This document shows positions 14,655 to 26,500 of a stretch of 64,000 nucleotides of DNA, in pieces. The notes beneath the pieces are model-generated. The model was not told the origin of the DNA and made no database searches. It was given only the letters and a program-made list of their open reading frames with translations. The translations under genes and the position numbers were made by a program. The stretch is from Gonium pectorale (lineage: Eukaryota; Chlorophyta; Chlorophyceae; Chlamydomonadales; Volvocaceae), in the NCBI GenBank assembly GCA_001584585.1, contig LSYV01000015.1, positions 833,575-897,574 of the forward strand. Direction: 5' to 3'. Position 1 is the first letter of the stretch, and each line of letters begins with the position of its first letter.

Positions 14655-17600
14655 TCAATTCCCGTATTCCGGTTCCGCTCCCGCCCGTCCGCTGCCGCCG
14701 CCATGCAGGCAGCCCCGCCGCACCTGTCCCGCCTCCGCGACTGACTCCTGCCCGGCGATGACCACTCCGCTGCCCAGCCCGCTGACCTCCAGCAGCTTGC
14801 CCGTGGAGGCGCTCTCCAAGGTGTGTCCCGAGCCGGACACTGAAGCGTGCGAGTCCGTGACAGCGGCCGCCTGGTGGCGTTGGTGGTGTGCGTGTGTGTG
14901 TGGGTGGGGGGGGGGGCGGATCAAGCGGGGCGGCGACATGGGTGGCGGTCGGTTATGGTTTCCCCAAGCCCGTCGGCGAGTGGGCGCGAGCGAAGGCCGA
15001 AGGGTGATACTCACGGTGGCTTTTCACTACTATCCTCCCGGTACCTGCGAGGGCCCCGTCAATTGCGATGGTGCAAATGAATAGGATGGTGGTGGTGGCG
15101 GTGGGATGCGCCCCCTCGACGGGACCGGCTGTGGTGCTGGCTGCAGCTGCTAGTAGCTGCAGCACGTCCCCATCCCAGGCCCCCTCCGCTGCTGTAAAGA
15201 ACCAATGCACGACCTGTACCTGCCGCTTGCCGCCCCCTCCACGCTTCTCCTGGTACTTGATGACCGTGTACCAGATGGCGCCTGGGGCGAGGGGAGGGAG
15301 GGGAGGAGACGGAAAGGAGCAGCAAAACCACGAAGTTGGCTCATGCACTTGGAACTACGGCATACATAACCCCGCACATTCGACCTTCCCTTCGAGCATC
15401 ACTTCCTTGGTGATCTTGTGGCCATGGTGACCCTCGCCCTGGTCTACCGGCGGGCGCAACGCCTGGGGCCCCATTTGCATGCTGCTGGCAGCTGGCGGCA
15501 GCCGCCATTGAAGAGGGAAGCTCCTGCTGCAGCGGGCTGTCTGGCGCTGCAGGCCCAGTCACCCCGCTCACTGCCACACAACCTAGCGCCCGGCGCCTTA
15601 CCAAACGTGTTAAGTGCTATTCCCGATACGTTAACGATGCTGAACTTGACTCCTCCCAGCAGGAAGAAGCCAAGGAACACCGCAACCACGCCCTGGGGTG
15701 GGAGAGATAGGGCCAGACGAGGGTGCACCGAGGCGCAGGGAAGATGAGGCAGACAGGTGTGGGCAGCAAATCTAGGAAACACAGCAAGCCCGACCAGGGG
15801 CTGGATGGACATCTAGCGCCCGTGGCGAGCAAATCATGCGTTGGTGGGGACAGGCGCTTACAGCGAGACTGGACGCTGGGCTAGCAAGGCTACCAGGTGC
15901 TTGATTGAGCCCACATCGCACGTGTTTGGATGGAAACTGAGGGGAAACGGTGGGGACGGCGGGACAGAGCGGAAGCTCTAGCGGCCCGCCAAATCGCTTA
16001 CGCCTCTCCCCTCCCACTGATATGCTGAGTTACCCACGAAAAAGGAGAAATCTGCAGAGAAAGAGGGAGCCCACGCTGCCCGCACTGCCTTACCTTGATG
16101 ACTCCCACGATGGTGGTGGTGAGAGCACTGTTGTTGACGGTGCACAGGAACAGCGCAAAGTTCAGCAGGCAACCCTGCAGCGGGGCGGACAGGGGCCGGG
16201 TCGGGGGCGGGGACGCGCGGGATCCCTAGTGGGTGCGGCACGTCAGGCGGAGTTCCGGTCGGCACAGAACGGGAGGCAGCCCCAGCCCCCTGCCACCACC
16301 CCTCGCCAGCCCTTAGCGTCTCTGCAGACGTTACAAAGACTGCGGAAACCTCCCCCAGCCTCCTCCCTATTCGAGTGCCCTGAGATGAGATTTGCACCGT
16401 GCGGGTGCCCCTCCCCAGTCAACTGGCGCTGCTGGCGCCCAGCTCGTCGTTGTTCATTCTCCTTTCCCTTCAACTCCCCAGTCAACACGCCCGTCGAGCC
16501 TCCGCCGCCTCCGCACCATGAGCGATGCCGATGCGAGGGTCAGCCCCAGGGACACGGCCCCGTGCGTCTCCAGCGCGGTGGAGAAGGCAGTCCCCAGCGC
16601 GGCACCCTCCCCGGTGGCCGCCACCACCGCCAGCAGGAAGGGCAGCGAGGTGATGGCGTTGTAGTAGAGCATCTCGTTGGTGCCCACGCCCTCGTCACCC
16701 TGGGGGCATTAGCCAAGGGTGCACCAGCTTCACTCATAAAGCTGTACGCTCGTGCCCTCCAGCATCTAAACGAGAGCAACAGGGCTCGCGAAACGGAGCG
16801 AAGGCTGAGTGCCCACGGCACGGAACGCACCGTACGTCCCTGGAAGTTCCCGCACTGGCCCGACGGGGGCACAGGCGGGTTGGGGCTAAGGGATGGGTGG
16901 AGGCGTCGGAAACGCCAGCACATTGCCATGGCAAGGGAAGGGGTGCGGCCCAGTAGAGTGGTATGTGCGCTAGCCTCCAGGCAGGACATCCGGGACAGCG
17001 GGGCCTGCAGGGGAGTGTTGGAGCAAAGCGCCCGGCCCCTCCAGGGCCGTATTACTGCTCTCCCATTGCAGAGTTATATGAGTGCTGATCGCACACCAAC
17101 AGGGAGCTCGCTGTCGGCACGGCCAGGCGGCCGGCAGGCACGCCGTAATCCCCGAGGAGCCCTGGCCGCGCGCAACGCCCTCGGATCATCCTGATCCGCC
17201 TGCTCTGCCCATCTACCCCTCACGCCCCTCATACCCAACTCCCCACCCGGCTCCGTGCCCGCTTGCCGTCCCTCCGCGCCGTTCCCCGTCCTCTTCACGC
17301 CCCTCTGCATCGCACCTGGAACTCCACCAGCAGCAGGTACGCGGCCTGCATGGTGCACGACATGAGCGCAAACAGGTAGCCCTGCGGGCGGGGGGAGAGC
17401 CGGGGAGGAGGGGCGGGGTCAGTAAGGTGAGCTCTTGACGCAGGGTGTGGACTCGGCGGTCAGCGGCCAGCGTGGAGGCAGCACGTGGGGCAAGGGCCGA
17501 GGCGCACGTGGGACGCCCAGCCGCGCATGCACGCGGCCCTGGGCCCACTTACCCTCGCCCGTCACCCCAGACCCCACGTGGCCCCACCATGAGGTCGAAG

Positions 17601-19207
17601 GCCAGGTCCCCGATGCCCGCCACCACGCAGCCCGCCACCACCAGGAACACCGAGGCGGAGATCTCGGGGCGCGGCCAGCGCCGCCGGATGATGGCCTGCA
17701 GCCGCAGAAGGGGTGCGCGGGACGGGGTGGGCGCAAGCAGTGCAGACCAGCTTGTTGCGTGGAGAGGGACTGGGCGCTGGTAAACAACACCGCAGCCAGG
17801 CTGCAGCTCCGGAGGATCTTGTTGGGCAAAGAAGCGACATGCCGCCCTCATGCACTGTTCCTTTCCAGTAATCCGTCAGGTGGGGCGGGCCGAGCTCCTC
17901 CCCACCCGGGCCCGCTCCCCGGCCGCACCTTGACAATGAGGATCATCATGGGCGTGAGGCGCTTAAGGACGTTGTACATGGGGATGTTGAGCGTCTTGAG
18001 GCCAAACCTGACGTGGGGGTGTAGGGCAGGTAATCACATTGTTCTAGTCGCAATTTTACTCCCGGGTGCACTCATGGTGCGCGCATCGGCACCTCCTCAC
18101 GTAAGCCGCGCCCCATCCAGGTCCGTCGGCAGCAGCCCACTGGCAAGCGGCCGCATCCTAGCCTGTCTACTCCGTCGTCCTTGCCGTCCTGGGCCGATAC
18201 CGGATGGCACCAACTCCACCACCGCCTCCGTTTCACGGGCCTCTTCACATCCCCTAAGCCCCATTTCGTCCGCGCGGTGTGGGTTGCGACCTACAGCGCG
18301 AACCCCACGTTGGCCGTGTAGAGCACCGTGATCCAGAACAGCCGCTTGCAGGTGGTCAGAGAGAACTGTTCGGGAGGAGAGGTGCGCGGAGAGGGCGGAA
18401 AAAGGGGAGCGGGCAGGGGCTCGCCGAGTAGAAGGACCGTGGGAGGGCCGGGATCCGGTTGGGCACGCCTTTCAGGCGAGCAAGCTTTTTTTCTATGCAC
18501 CCGCCCCCTCGCTGCGACTGCAAGCTGGACCTATGGCTGGCATCCGGAGGAGGTAAGGGGTGCCTATCCTCCCATGCACACGCGCAAGTCGCTTTATTGC
18601 GCACCACTTGGCCGATGCGGCAATACCTCTGCGGATAGCGGGCATGGCCTAGCCGGTACCGTACGCTGCTACCCCTCCATGCGCTACAGCGCCATGATGA
18701 GCGGCCGCACGGCACCCGCGCACTCACCGGCGGGAAGCCCAGGTAGCCCATCTCCCGCATCGGGTGCAGCAGCAGCGTGGTGGCCACCATTTGCATCACC
18801 ATGACCACGTTGGGCAGCGGCAGCATCTGCATGCTGGCCTTGTTCACAAAGTTCATGGACACGGCCACCGTGCCATCTGGGTGTTGGGGGAAACGTGGGG
18901 GGGCGAGGGGCGAGGCTGAACGCGGTCCGCAAGGAGGGGGGGGGGAGAAAAGGGGAACGAACACCCACAAGCTGGGCGCCAGCAGCGCATGTCCCGCGGG
19001 GACGGGGAGGCGTTAGAGGTCGGGAGACGTGGAGAAGGCAGGGAAGGGACGCAGTTTGAGGCGCTGCTTGCAATTATGGCATTGCATGCGACCCATACGG
19101 CTGATTTACGGCTGATGCCGACACCATACGCGAACGGAGTACACCTGGGCGGCCGCATCCAGTGACTCACATAGGATGGCTGAGCCGATGCCCAGGAAGC
19201 CGGACGC
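14655..19207 (-). CDS. Nucleotide-sugar transporter (SLC35D-like, DMT superfamily); first exon not found
   Basis: Exons on the minus strand keep phase: 19171-19207, 18728-18876, 18295-18365, 17929-18007, 17588-17695, 17316-17381, 16517-16699, 16094-16174, 15602-15692 and 15220-15281. A probable tail exon is 14655-14813. The protein is a chain of about ten hydrophobic segments that would carry a nucleotide-sugar into the Golgi/ER lumen in exchange for the nucleoside monophosphate. Family marks are AVSMNFVNKASMQMLPLPNV, GLKTLNIPMYNVLKRLTP, NNSALTTTIVGVIKG, FFLLGGVKFSIVNVSGIALN and AIWYTVIKYQEK. The order and spacing match the SLC35D/plant NST group. The GDP-sugar signature GALNK is absent, so the substrate is not predicted. 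The initiator exon must lie above 19207 and I could not identify it. The 52-residue tail after the polybasic end is less certain than the membrane core. Confidence 0.85.
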
Positions 19208-20557
19208 CTGTGGGAAAACACACAGTACGTCGGTTCCGCCTGGGTTCGTCGGTTCCGCCTGGGTACTGGGGAGGGGCTAACCTCCGCAGGCGGGGCCCGT
19301 GAGGAGGCTAACGCTGGGTTGCTACCAACGCCCGGGCATGCGGTTCAACCAAACCTGCCCACGCCCTCTCCGTCACTCCAGCCTCACCCATTGGACGAAG
19401 CTGGTCTGCTTAGGCGCCCTCTCTTGCCCCGCCTCGACGCTCCTGCGTCAAAGCTTGGTCATGTGCAGGAACCAGCTCGCGCCAGCGCGCAGCTTGCAGT
19501 CAAAGGCAGCCCACCCTGCATCCGCCAGGAGCGGCTCCAGCGCGTCAGCGAGCTTCCGCTTGTCCATTTAGGCGTCTGTCGCTGGGACGTGTTCCCCAGG
19601 TACAGCAGAGAGCCTCGCCTGTAAAGCTGTATTCGTTCACAAACTCACAGTTACGTCTAAAACTAACAAACGAGTTACATTCTGTCAACCGTAACCACTT
19701 GTCGTCCAACTTGCCGTTCAAACTCCAAACACATCGGCAGCTCCGCACCCGCGCATACGGGGGCAGTGGTGGTATGGACAGGTACTTTGCCACTGACATG
19801 AGCGCCCTGCGTGGGTGCTCCTGGGTGCTCCGACTTCAACCCCGCATGACCGTGAGACAGGTACCAAACTCCCTCGGGTCGTGCTTCACGTTAACAGCAG
19901 CCGCAGCACTGCAAAGAAAGCGGGAGGCTACCTGTATGCGGACTAGTATGGACGTTCTTAGTTGAGATATAATGTCCCGTGTGGTGCGTAATGCCTGGTG
20001 TGCGATGTCGACGCTTCTGCCACCGGTCCGTCGGCGCCCAGCGGTTTCCAGTTTGAGCTAGGGCCCAGGCGTCTGCCCAGGCCAGGATGGGGCTTCGGGA
20101 CTTGTGTCCGAGGCCTCCTCCGGTGAGAAGGCTGAGGGCATGGTGCGCTCGGTGTGCTGCTCAATCAGTATGCACGGCCCGCATAGGGCGCACGCGGAAG
20201 CGCAACAGCCAACAGCCCAAACCTGTAGCGTAGGGCGCCCCGTGTTCTGCAATCTGCACTAGGCACACTTGGGGTCATGCAGGCGAAGGGGATTGCAACT
20301 TTTGCATCGGTGCATCGGTCTCCCATGTACGGGCGGGTAGAGCCTGACACGAAAACACACAGACAGGCGCATGGATCTTTTCGTACGCTGACAAGGAGGT
20401 CGCACACTGCTCTAGCCGTTCGTCCATACCTAAGTTCAGACCGTATGACTTGCTCCGCCGCGTTGCGGTTACGGCGCCGGCCTTGAAACTCGAGTCACGT
20501 TATGCGCGCTGCCCGACCGCAAGCAAGCAAGCTGCTTATGACTCGATCATAGAGAGA
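19208..20557. other. Region between transporter and protease
   Basis: The missing first exon and promoter of the minus-strand transporter should be here, as should the promoter of the plus-strand protease. A minus-strand open stretch ending with ATG at about 19799 is a possible but unsupported first exon. Nothing else is recognisable. Confidence 0.35.
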
Positions 20558-23500
20558 ATGCGGCGCGCGACGGCGAACTGCAGCAGCAAACTGCGGGCGT
20601 CGCGGAACTCCATCCTCGGGGCGCTACCTTTCTTTCATGCTCAGCGCTTCCATACTTGCCATCGGAATCGATCGGCACCCTCAGCCTTGCTAGGGCGTGG
20701 CGACGACCGCCATGCGGATGAGCATCGTGCTGAGCTCGAAGACGTGCTTTCGCAGCTGCGGCGGGTGCAGGGGCTGGACAAACTGGAGCCCGATGTTGAG
20801 GTGAGCTCCACCAACCGGGGGCAGAAGGGGGGTTGCGGTTGACTGCGCGATGCCGACCAGCTTGGCCCATCTCCCCGCGGCAGCGACGCACCTCTCTACT
20901 CTTCCAATCATCCGCCCACCCACCCACCCCTCTCAAGCCTGATCCCCACTAGTTCCCGAGCCCGCATCCTCCGTCATCCCAAAACTCCCTCTCTCAGCAC
21001 ACCGCCCGCTCTGAAGATGGTTTTCAGCAGTTTTTTCGCGGGCTCTGGGGCCACCTGGCCACGAATGGGAAGGGATACCGGGGGACGCTGGGAGTATTTG
21101 CCATTTAGCCTGCTCCGACCCGGGATGCCATGCGCCTCCGAATTCTGTACTGGGAAAGCCTGACAACCGTGTGTCCCCCTCCCTAAAGGCCGTGGTGTCG
21201 GGCCGCGGCAAGCACCTGGGCATCGCCGTGAGCTGGAGCCTCCGCTGGACTTCCTCGGGCGCCTTCGTGGAGGAGATCCGCGGGCCGCAGCTGACGTTCA
21301 AGTGGGGATACGACGGACGGCCGGACAGCGGGTGCTGGGAGGTGGGCAGGGCATGGGCCTGGGTGTGGGTATGGTCGCGGGGGGAGCAAGGACAGTGTTG
21401 CCGCTGCCGTATGCTACAGTGCTTGGATTACGTTATGGAGCTCGGAGGTTTGTGGTTGCATTTCCACTCCCTCCCCCGTGTCGCTGGCAAGAAACGGCTT
21501 GGCCGCTGGACGGGCGAACGCAGCTGGCGTCCAGTTTCTCTATCAAATCCTGTCTCTTTCAAACCCCCGTGTCGCGGGGGCCGGTGTGCGCCCCGGTGCC
21601 AGCGACTCCCCGGCGATCCTGTGGGTTGCGCGGAGGAGCCGGGGCGGCAGGCGCGGGCGGGCGCAGGCTGGGCCGGCAGGGAGCAGGCCGGTTGCCCGAC
21701 TGTCGCAGACGAAATGTCCCCGCTGGGGGCATCATTGGGTGCTGACCTCTGCGCCGCTCCGTGTGGCGGTCCCCGCAGGTGGACAGCTCGGGCCTGGTGC
21801 GCGTCATGGAGTGCGACGACCACGAGGTGCGGCGGCGGTTGGGCTGGGGGCGTGCGGGGGGATGGGCGGGGGAAGGTCAGCCAGGCCGCGGGCAAGCTGA
21901 GCGATGACCCGCGGGTCGGGGGCCGTGGGAGAGGTTGGTGCCGTCAGCGCCGTGAGCTGGGGCGGCTGGGCGGTGCAGCGCGGCGGCCGGATGCCGTCCT
22001 GGTGGTGTGCGGGGATTGCAGAGGACTGACCCCATATGACCTCGACACGCGAGTGTACGGTGGCTGGCCGGCTGCCTGTGCGGCGGGGTCAGCATTTCCC
22101 ACTCTGCGTGCCCACTTGCCCGCACCGCCGTACCCTGCCGTACAGGCCGTGCTGCTGACGGCGCACATCCGCACAGGCTGCTGGCTGCAGCCCCACCTGA
22201 GGGACAGGTTTGACATGGAGATGCTGCCGCCACCGCCAGCGGCACGGAAGGCGCCGGCGGGGGCGGCGGCGGCAGCGGCGGATGCAGCAGGGGAACGTAA
22301 CGGCAGCAGCAGCGGCGGTGGCGGTGCCGGGGGCGCGAGCGGGAGCGGGAGCGGGGTCAGGAGCCCTAGCGCCGAAAGGAGTGCTGGCAGCACGCGCGGG
22401 CAGGCGGGCGGCGCTCCGGGCCCCGCCGCCGGAGTGGGTCCTGCCTCGACGTCCGGCTCGGGGGCGGCGCAGCCCCGCGGGTCGCATTCACCCGACGTCC
22501 GGGGCGAGGCGCCGTCGCAACCTTCGTCTTCGTCTTCGTCAGCGGCGGTGGCTCCCGGGTCGCAGTCGGACGATCTGGTCGCCATCGGTGTGCGGGTCAG
22601 GGGCAGGAAGGTGTGGCCCTGGGGACGTGGGAGTGGGCCGGCGGCTGGGGCAAGGACAGGGTCGGGGAAGGTGTTGAGGAGAAGGGTTGGGGGCGGCAGG
22701 GGGGGCGCGGCGGCTGTTTCCACTCGCGTGGAATGGGCTGGGCCAGGGCTGGAGTGGAGCACGGGCCTCCTCTCGACCTTGCGAGTCGGTTGCCTGCCCC
22801 CTTACCAAGGCCGCGGGGCCCGGATGTGGTCAGGGCTTCCCTCCCGGTTGTGCCTATGCACGGTACGCGAACCTGCCCCCTACGTCCACCCTCCCTGCCC
22901 GGCCCCTGCCCACCCCCTCATCATCACCCTCGCCCCCGGCCACCACCTGCAGCTCCGCGTGCGCGTGCTGGTGCGGCGGCGGGACTGGCGGCTGCTGGGC
23001 TTCGACCACCGGCTGTGCGCCGACACGGAGACGTGGGAGCTGGGAGAATGGAGGCAGTGGGACTCGGGGTGCGTTTAAGGGGGGGCTGGGGGGGGACTCA
23101 GTTCGTGGGCCAGCTGGTGGTGCGGGGTGGCGGGTGCGGCTGGAGACCCGCACACTGTGGAGCGGAGCGAGCCGGCCGCCTGTCAGAGCCTGGCGGCGGT
23201 CCGGCGCATGGCTGGGTGGCCCATGCTGCGCAGGGTGCCGACCCAGCGGCCGCCCGACATGCCGCAGCCGCACTGCCCAGATGGGGCGCGCTGCTTGCTT
23301 CGCCCTTCCCATCGCCGCCTTCCCCCTGCCTGCCTCACCGCTCCCACGAGTCTCTCCGCGCTGCGCTGCGCGGCCCCATCCCCGTCCGCCCTGGCTTATC
23401 GAGGACGCTCCTTGCAACCACTTGACCCTCCGCCCCGCCCGCCCGCCCGCCCGCCTGCCCGCGTAGGGTGCTGTACCCCTCCTCGGCGCTCCACAAGGCG

Positions 23501-26500
23501 GCCAACGGCGGCCAGCACGCCTACCTGACGGCCGCGGGGGCGGCGGAGCGGCGGCAGCGGCCCGCTGCGGAGCTGCCGCCTGCAAGCCGGCCCTCGGCTG
23601 CCCCCGCCATCCCCTCCATCTCCTCCCCCTCCCCCTACTCCTCGGACCTCCCGCAGCAGCACCCACATCGGCATCAGCACCGCGAGCACCAGCCCGGGCA
23701 GCAGCACGGGCACGGGCAGGGGCCGCCCCAGTCGGGCGTCCCGGCGCCGCTGCCGCCCCCGACGTGGTTCGGCCTCCCCGACCTGCCCGCCATCCCGCCC
23801 GACACCACCTACGGCTTCCTCGCGCCTCTCGACCCCGCTTCGGACCCGGGGCCGGCGTCGTCGGCCCCTGGCGCGGGCGGGTCCGGGGGACAGCCCGTCC
23901 CGCTGTGGCGTGCGGCGAGCGGACACTACCTGGTGCGCCGCTGGTGGCCGGGGGCGGGAGGGGGCCGGGTGGGGGAGTGGGTGGGCAGGAGGGGGGCAAG
24001 AGAGGGGGCGGATGGGCAGGAGGGGGGCAAGAGAGGGGGCGGGTGGAAGGGGGGGGCAGCGTGCCACGCGGGGTCCACTCAGCGCGGGGGAAGGGCCGGG
24101 CGCTGAATGCGTGTCCACATAAGGGATGAGGCGAGCCTGCGCCCGGCGCCGCGTCCCCGCTCCGCCCGCTGCCAGTCTCGCACCCAGCTCGTTCAGAGTG
24201 CCCTCCGTCGCATAACCACTCGCCCGCCGCAACGGAACCGTACGGCATGCCCCCGGGGCTGCTCTAGCGGCAGTGCATCCTGACCCCACCTACGCCGCCA
24301 TCGCCGCCCGCCGCCGCTGCTGCCGCCGCCGCCGCCCCAGGTGCGTCCGCGCATCAACGGCCAGGAGGGCGGCTACTTCGTGCTGGACACGGGGGCCAGC
24401 GGCTTCGTGATGACACCGCAGGTGGGCCCCGCCGGCCGCCACACAGACGCGATCGCGGCCAGGCGACGTACGCACGTACGCACACGCACACGCACACATG
24501 CTCGGGGGTTTTGCGGCCGGCAGGGAGCACCAGCGCCCGCGCGTGGGGTGGCCCTGTGCGCTCGCGGGCACCCCCCATCTGCCCCTGTCGTAGCGGTCGC
24601 GTTTCGATTCACGTTGCACGCTGCCGCGTTTTGCGCCCCTTCACCCCCACCCCCGGCCATCTCCCGTCCCGTCTCGCCCCGGCGCCTCTTCCTCTCCAAT
24701 CTCGCGCCGCACCCTGGCCCCGGCCTGTCCGCAGGCCGCCGCTCGCCTGGGCGGCTCCTCGTTCGGCGAGACGCACGCCGCCTCCGTGAGCGGCAAGGTG
24801 GCCGCCCGCTTCGTGCGGCTGGGCTCCTGGTCGCTGGGCGGCTTGGAGCTGCGCGGCCCCGTGCTCATGGTGATGGGCCTGGAGGGGCTGGTGCGCGGGG
24901 CGCCCGGGGAGGTGGTGGGCATCGTGGGGCACGACCTGTTCAGGTGAGGGGGCGGGGCGCCAGGGGAACCGGTGCGGGGCGCTCGAAGAGCAATGGCGGG
25001 GCTTGAGGGGAGCTTGGAGAGGAGGGGAACGGGGCGGATGCAGGAGGGAGAGCTGGGCGTGCCAGAGGTAGGACGCTGAGGCGTCCGGGGGCGGGAGTCG
25101 CGTCCGCTTGAAGGGCGGCAGTGCGCGGGGCTGGAGGGCTGGAGGGCTGGAGGGGGGCGTGGTAGCGGGAGCACACGTGAGGGAGACGAGTGGGTGTGTT
25201 CCGGTGCTGGGTGCTTGTGCGTGTCCGGAATGAGCACGCGGGCCCACAGGCTGAGGCCGAGCACGGGCCGGGGGCAGGACGGGCCGGCTGGGCTGCATGC
25301 GCTGGGGCTGCGGCACCCGGGTGGACGCTGGCCCGGTGGGTCCGCGGGGCACCGGGGCACCGGGGCGCGCTGGGAATCCCACCTTCAAACCCCGTAACAC
25401 CGAAAGCCAAACCTACAGCCCAAACCCCTGCCCCTGGCACGAGCCCAGCGCACCTGCACATGGCGCCCAACCCCCACCGCTCGCAGGCGCGCCGTGGTGG
25501 AGCTGCCGCAGCTCATCGGCCCGGGGGCGGCAACGATGACGACCCGTGGGTCATCTGCCCTGGGCGCGTCCGGGTTTGGCTCGGACGTGGACTCCGAATC
25601 CGGCTCTGACGACGATGCGTCCGCGCCCGCGTCCGCCGCGGCGGGGGCTCTGGCCGCCGCGCGGGCCGCCCCCTCCGCCGAGGGTGTATATGGCGGCGAA
25701 GCCGTTGCCTTCGGACCGCCGCCGCCCGCGCCCCTCTCCACGCCGGCCTTCGGTCCGGAGGCGCTGGCCCTCGAGGCGGGACCCAGTGGCGGGGGAGCAA
25801 GAGGGGCGCCGATTGGCGCTGCGGTCGCGGCGGCGCCGGCGCCAGCGTCCGCACGCACGTTGGAGGGCTCCGTGGGCTCCGTGGCGGATGCGGCTGGGGC
25901 GCCGACGGCGGCGGCGCCGGCTTCACCTGACAGGCCGCCCCTTCACCGGAGCGGCAGCGGAAGCGACTGCAGCACTGGCAGCAGCCCTAACAGCAGCAGC
26001 AGCACGAGTAGTAGTGCCGCTGGGCGCAGCTCTAGAGCCGACGGCGACGACGACGTCGGCAGCAGCAGCAGCGGCAGCAGCGGTGGTGGCAGCGGTGGCG
26101 GCAGCGGGCGGATGGGCGGCAAGCTGGCGCGGCGGCCGGGCGGACGCAGCGCCACGGCCCGCGCTATGCGGCGAGCAGCCCGCAACGTGCCTTACAGCCT
26201 GCACGAGCTGATCCTGCACCACCCGCTGCACTACGGCAACGAGGCGGGCTGGGATTGGGAGCCCCTCATCATGGTGCGTGGGGTGGGGTGGGGCGGGGCG
26301 GGGCGAGGCGGGGCTCCTGACTAGGAGCGAAGCTTGCAAGAGGTTGTAGTAGCCAACGTGGGTTGGGAGGAAGTGGGGAGACTGGCTCTGCCAGCCCTTA
26401 AATAGAAGTGAGACCTCGACGGATCGACGGCCTCGTCGGTTACCAGAACTCAACGGACCTCAACAGACCCGTCCAAAGGGATCCCAAGGGATCCGTCCCA

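Noticed and set aside
24466..24502. CGTACGCACGTACGCACACGC array as a CRISPR-like repeat
   Set aside because: It is a short alternating-dinucleotide microsatellite in a protease intron, with no spacers and in a eukaryote.
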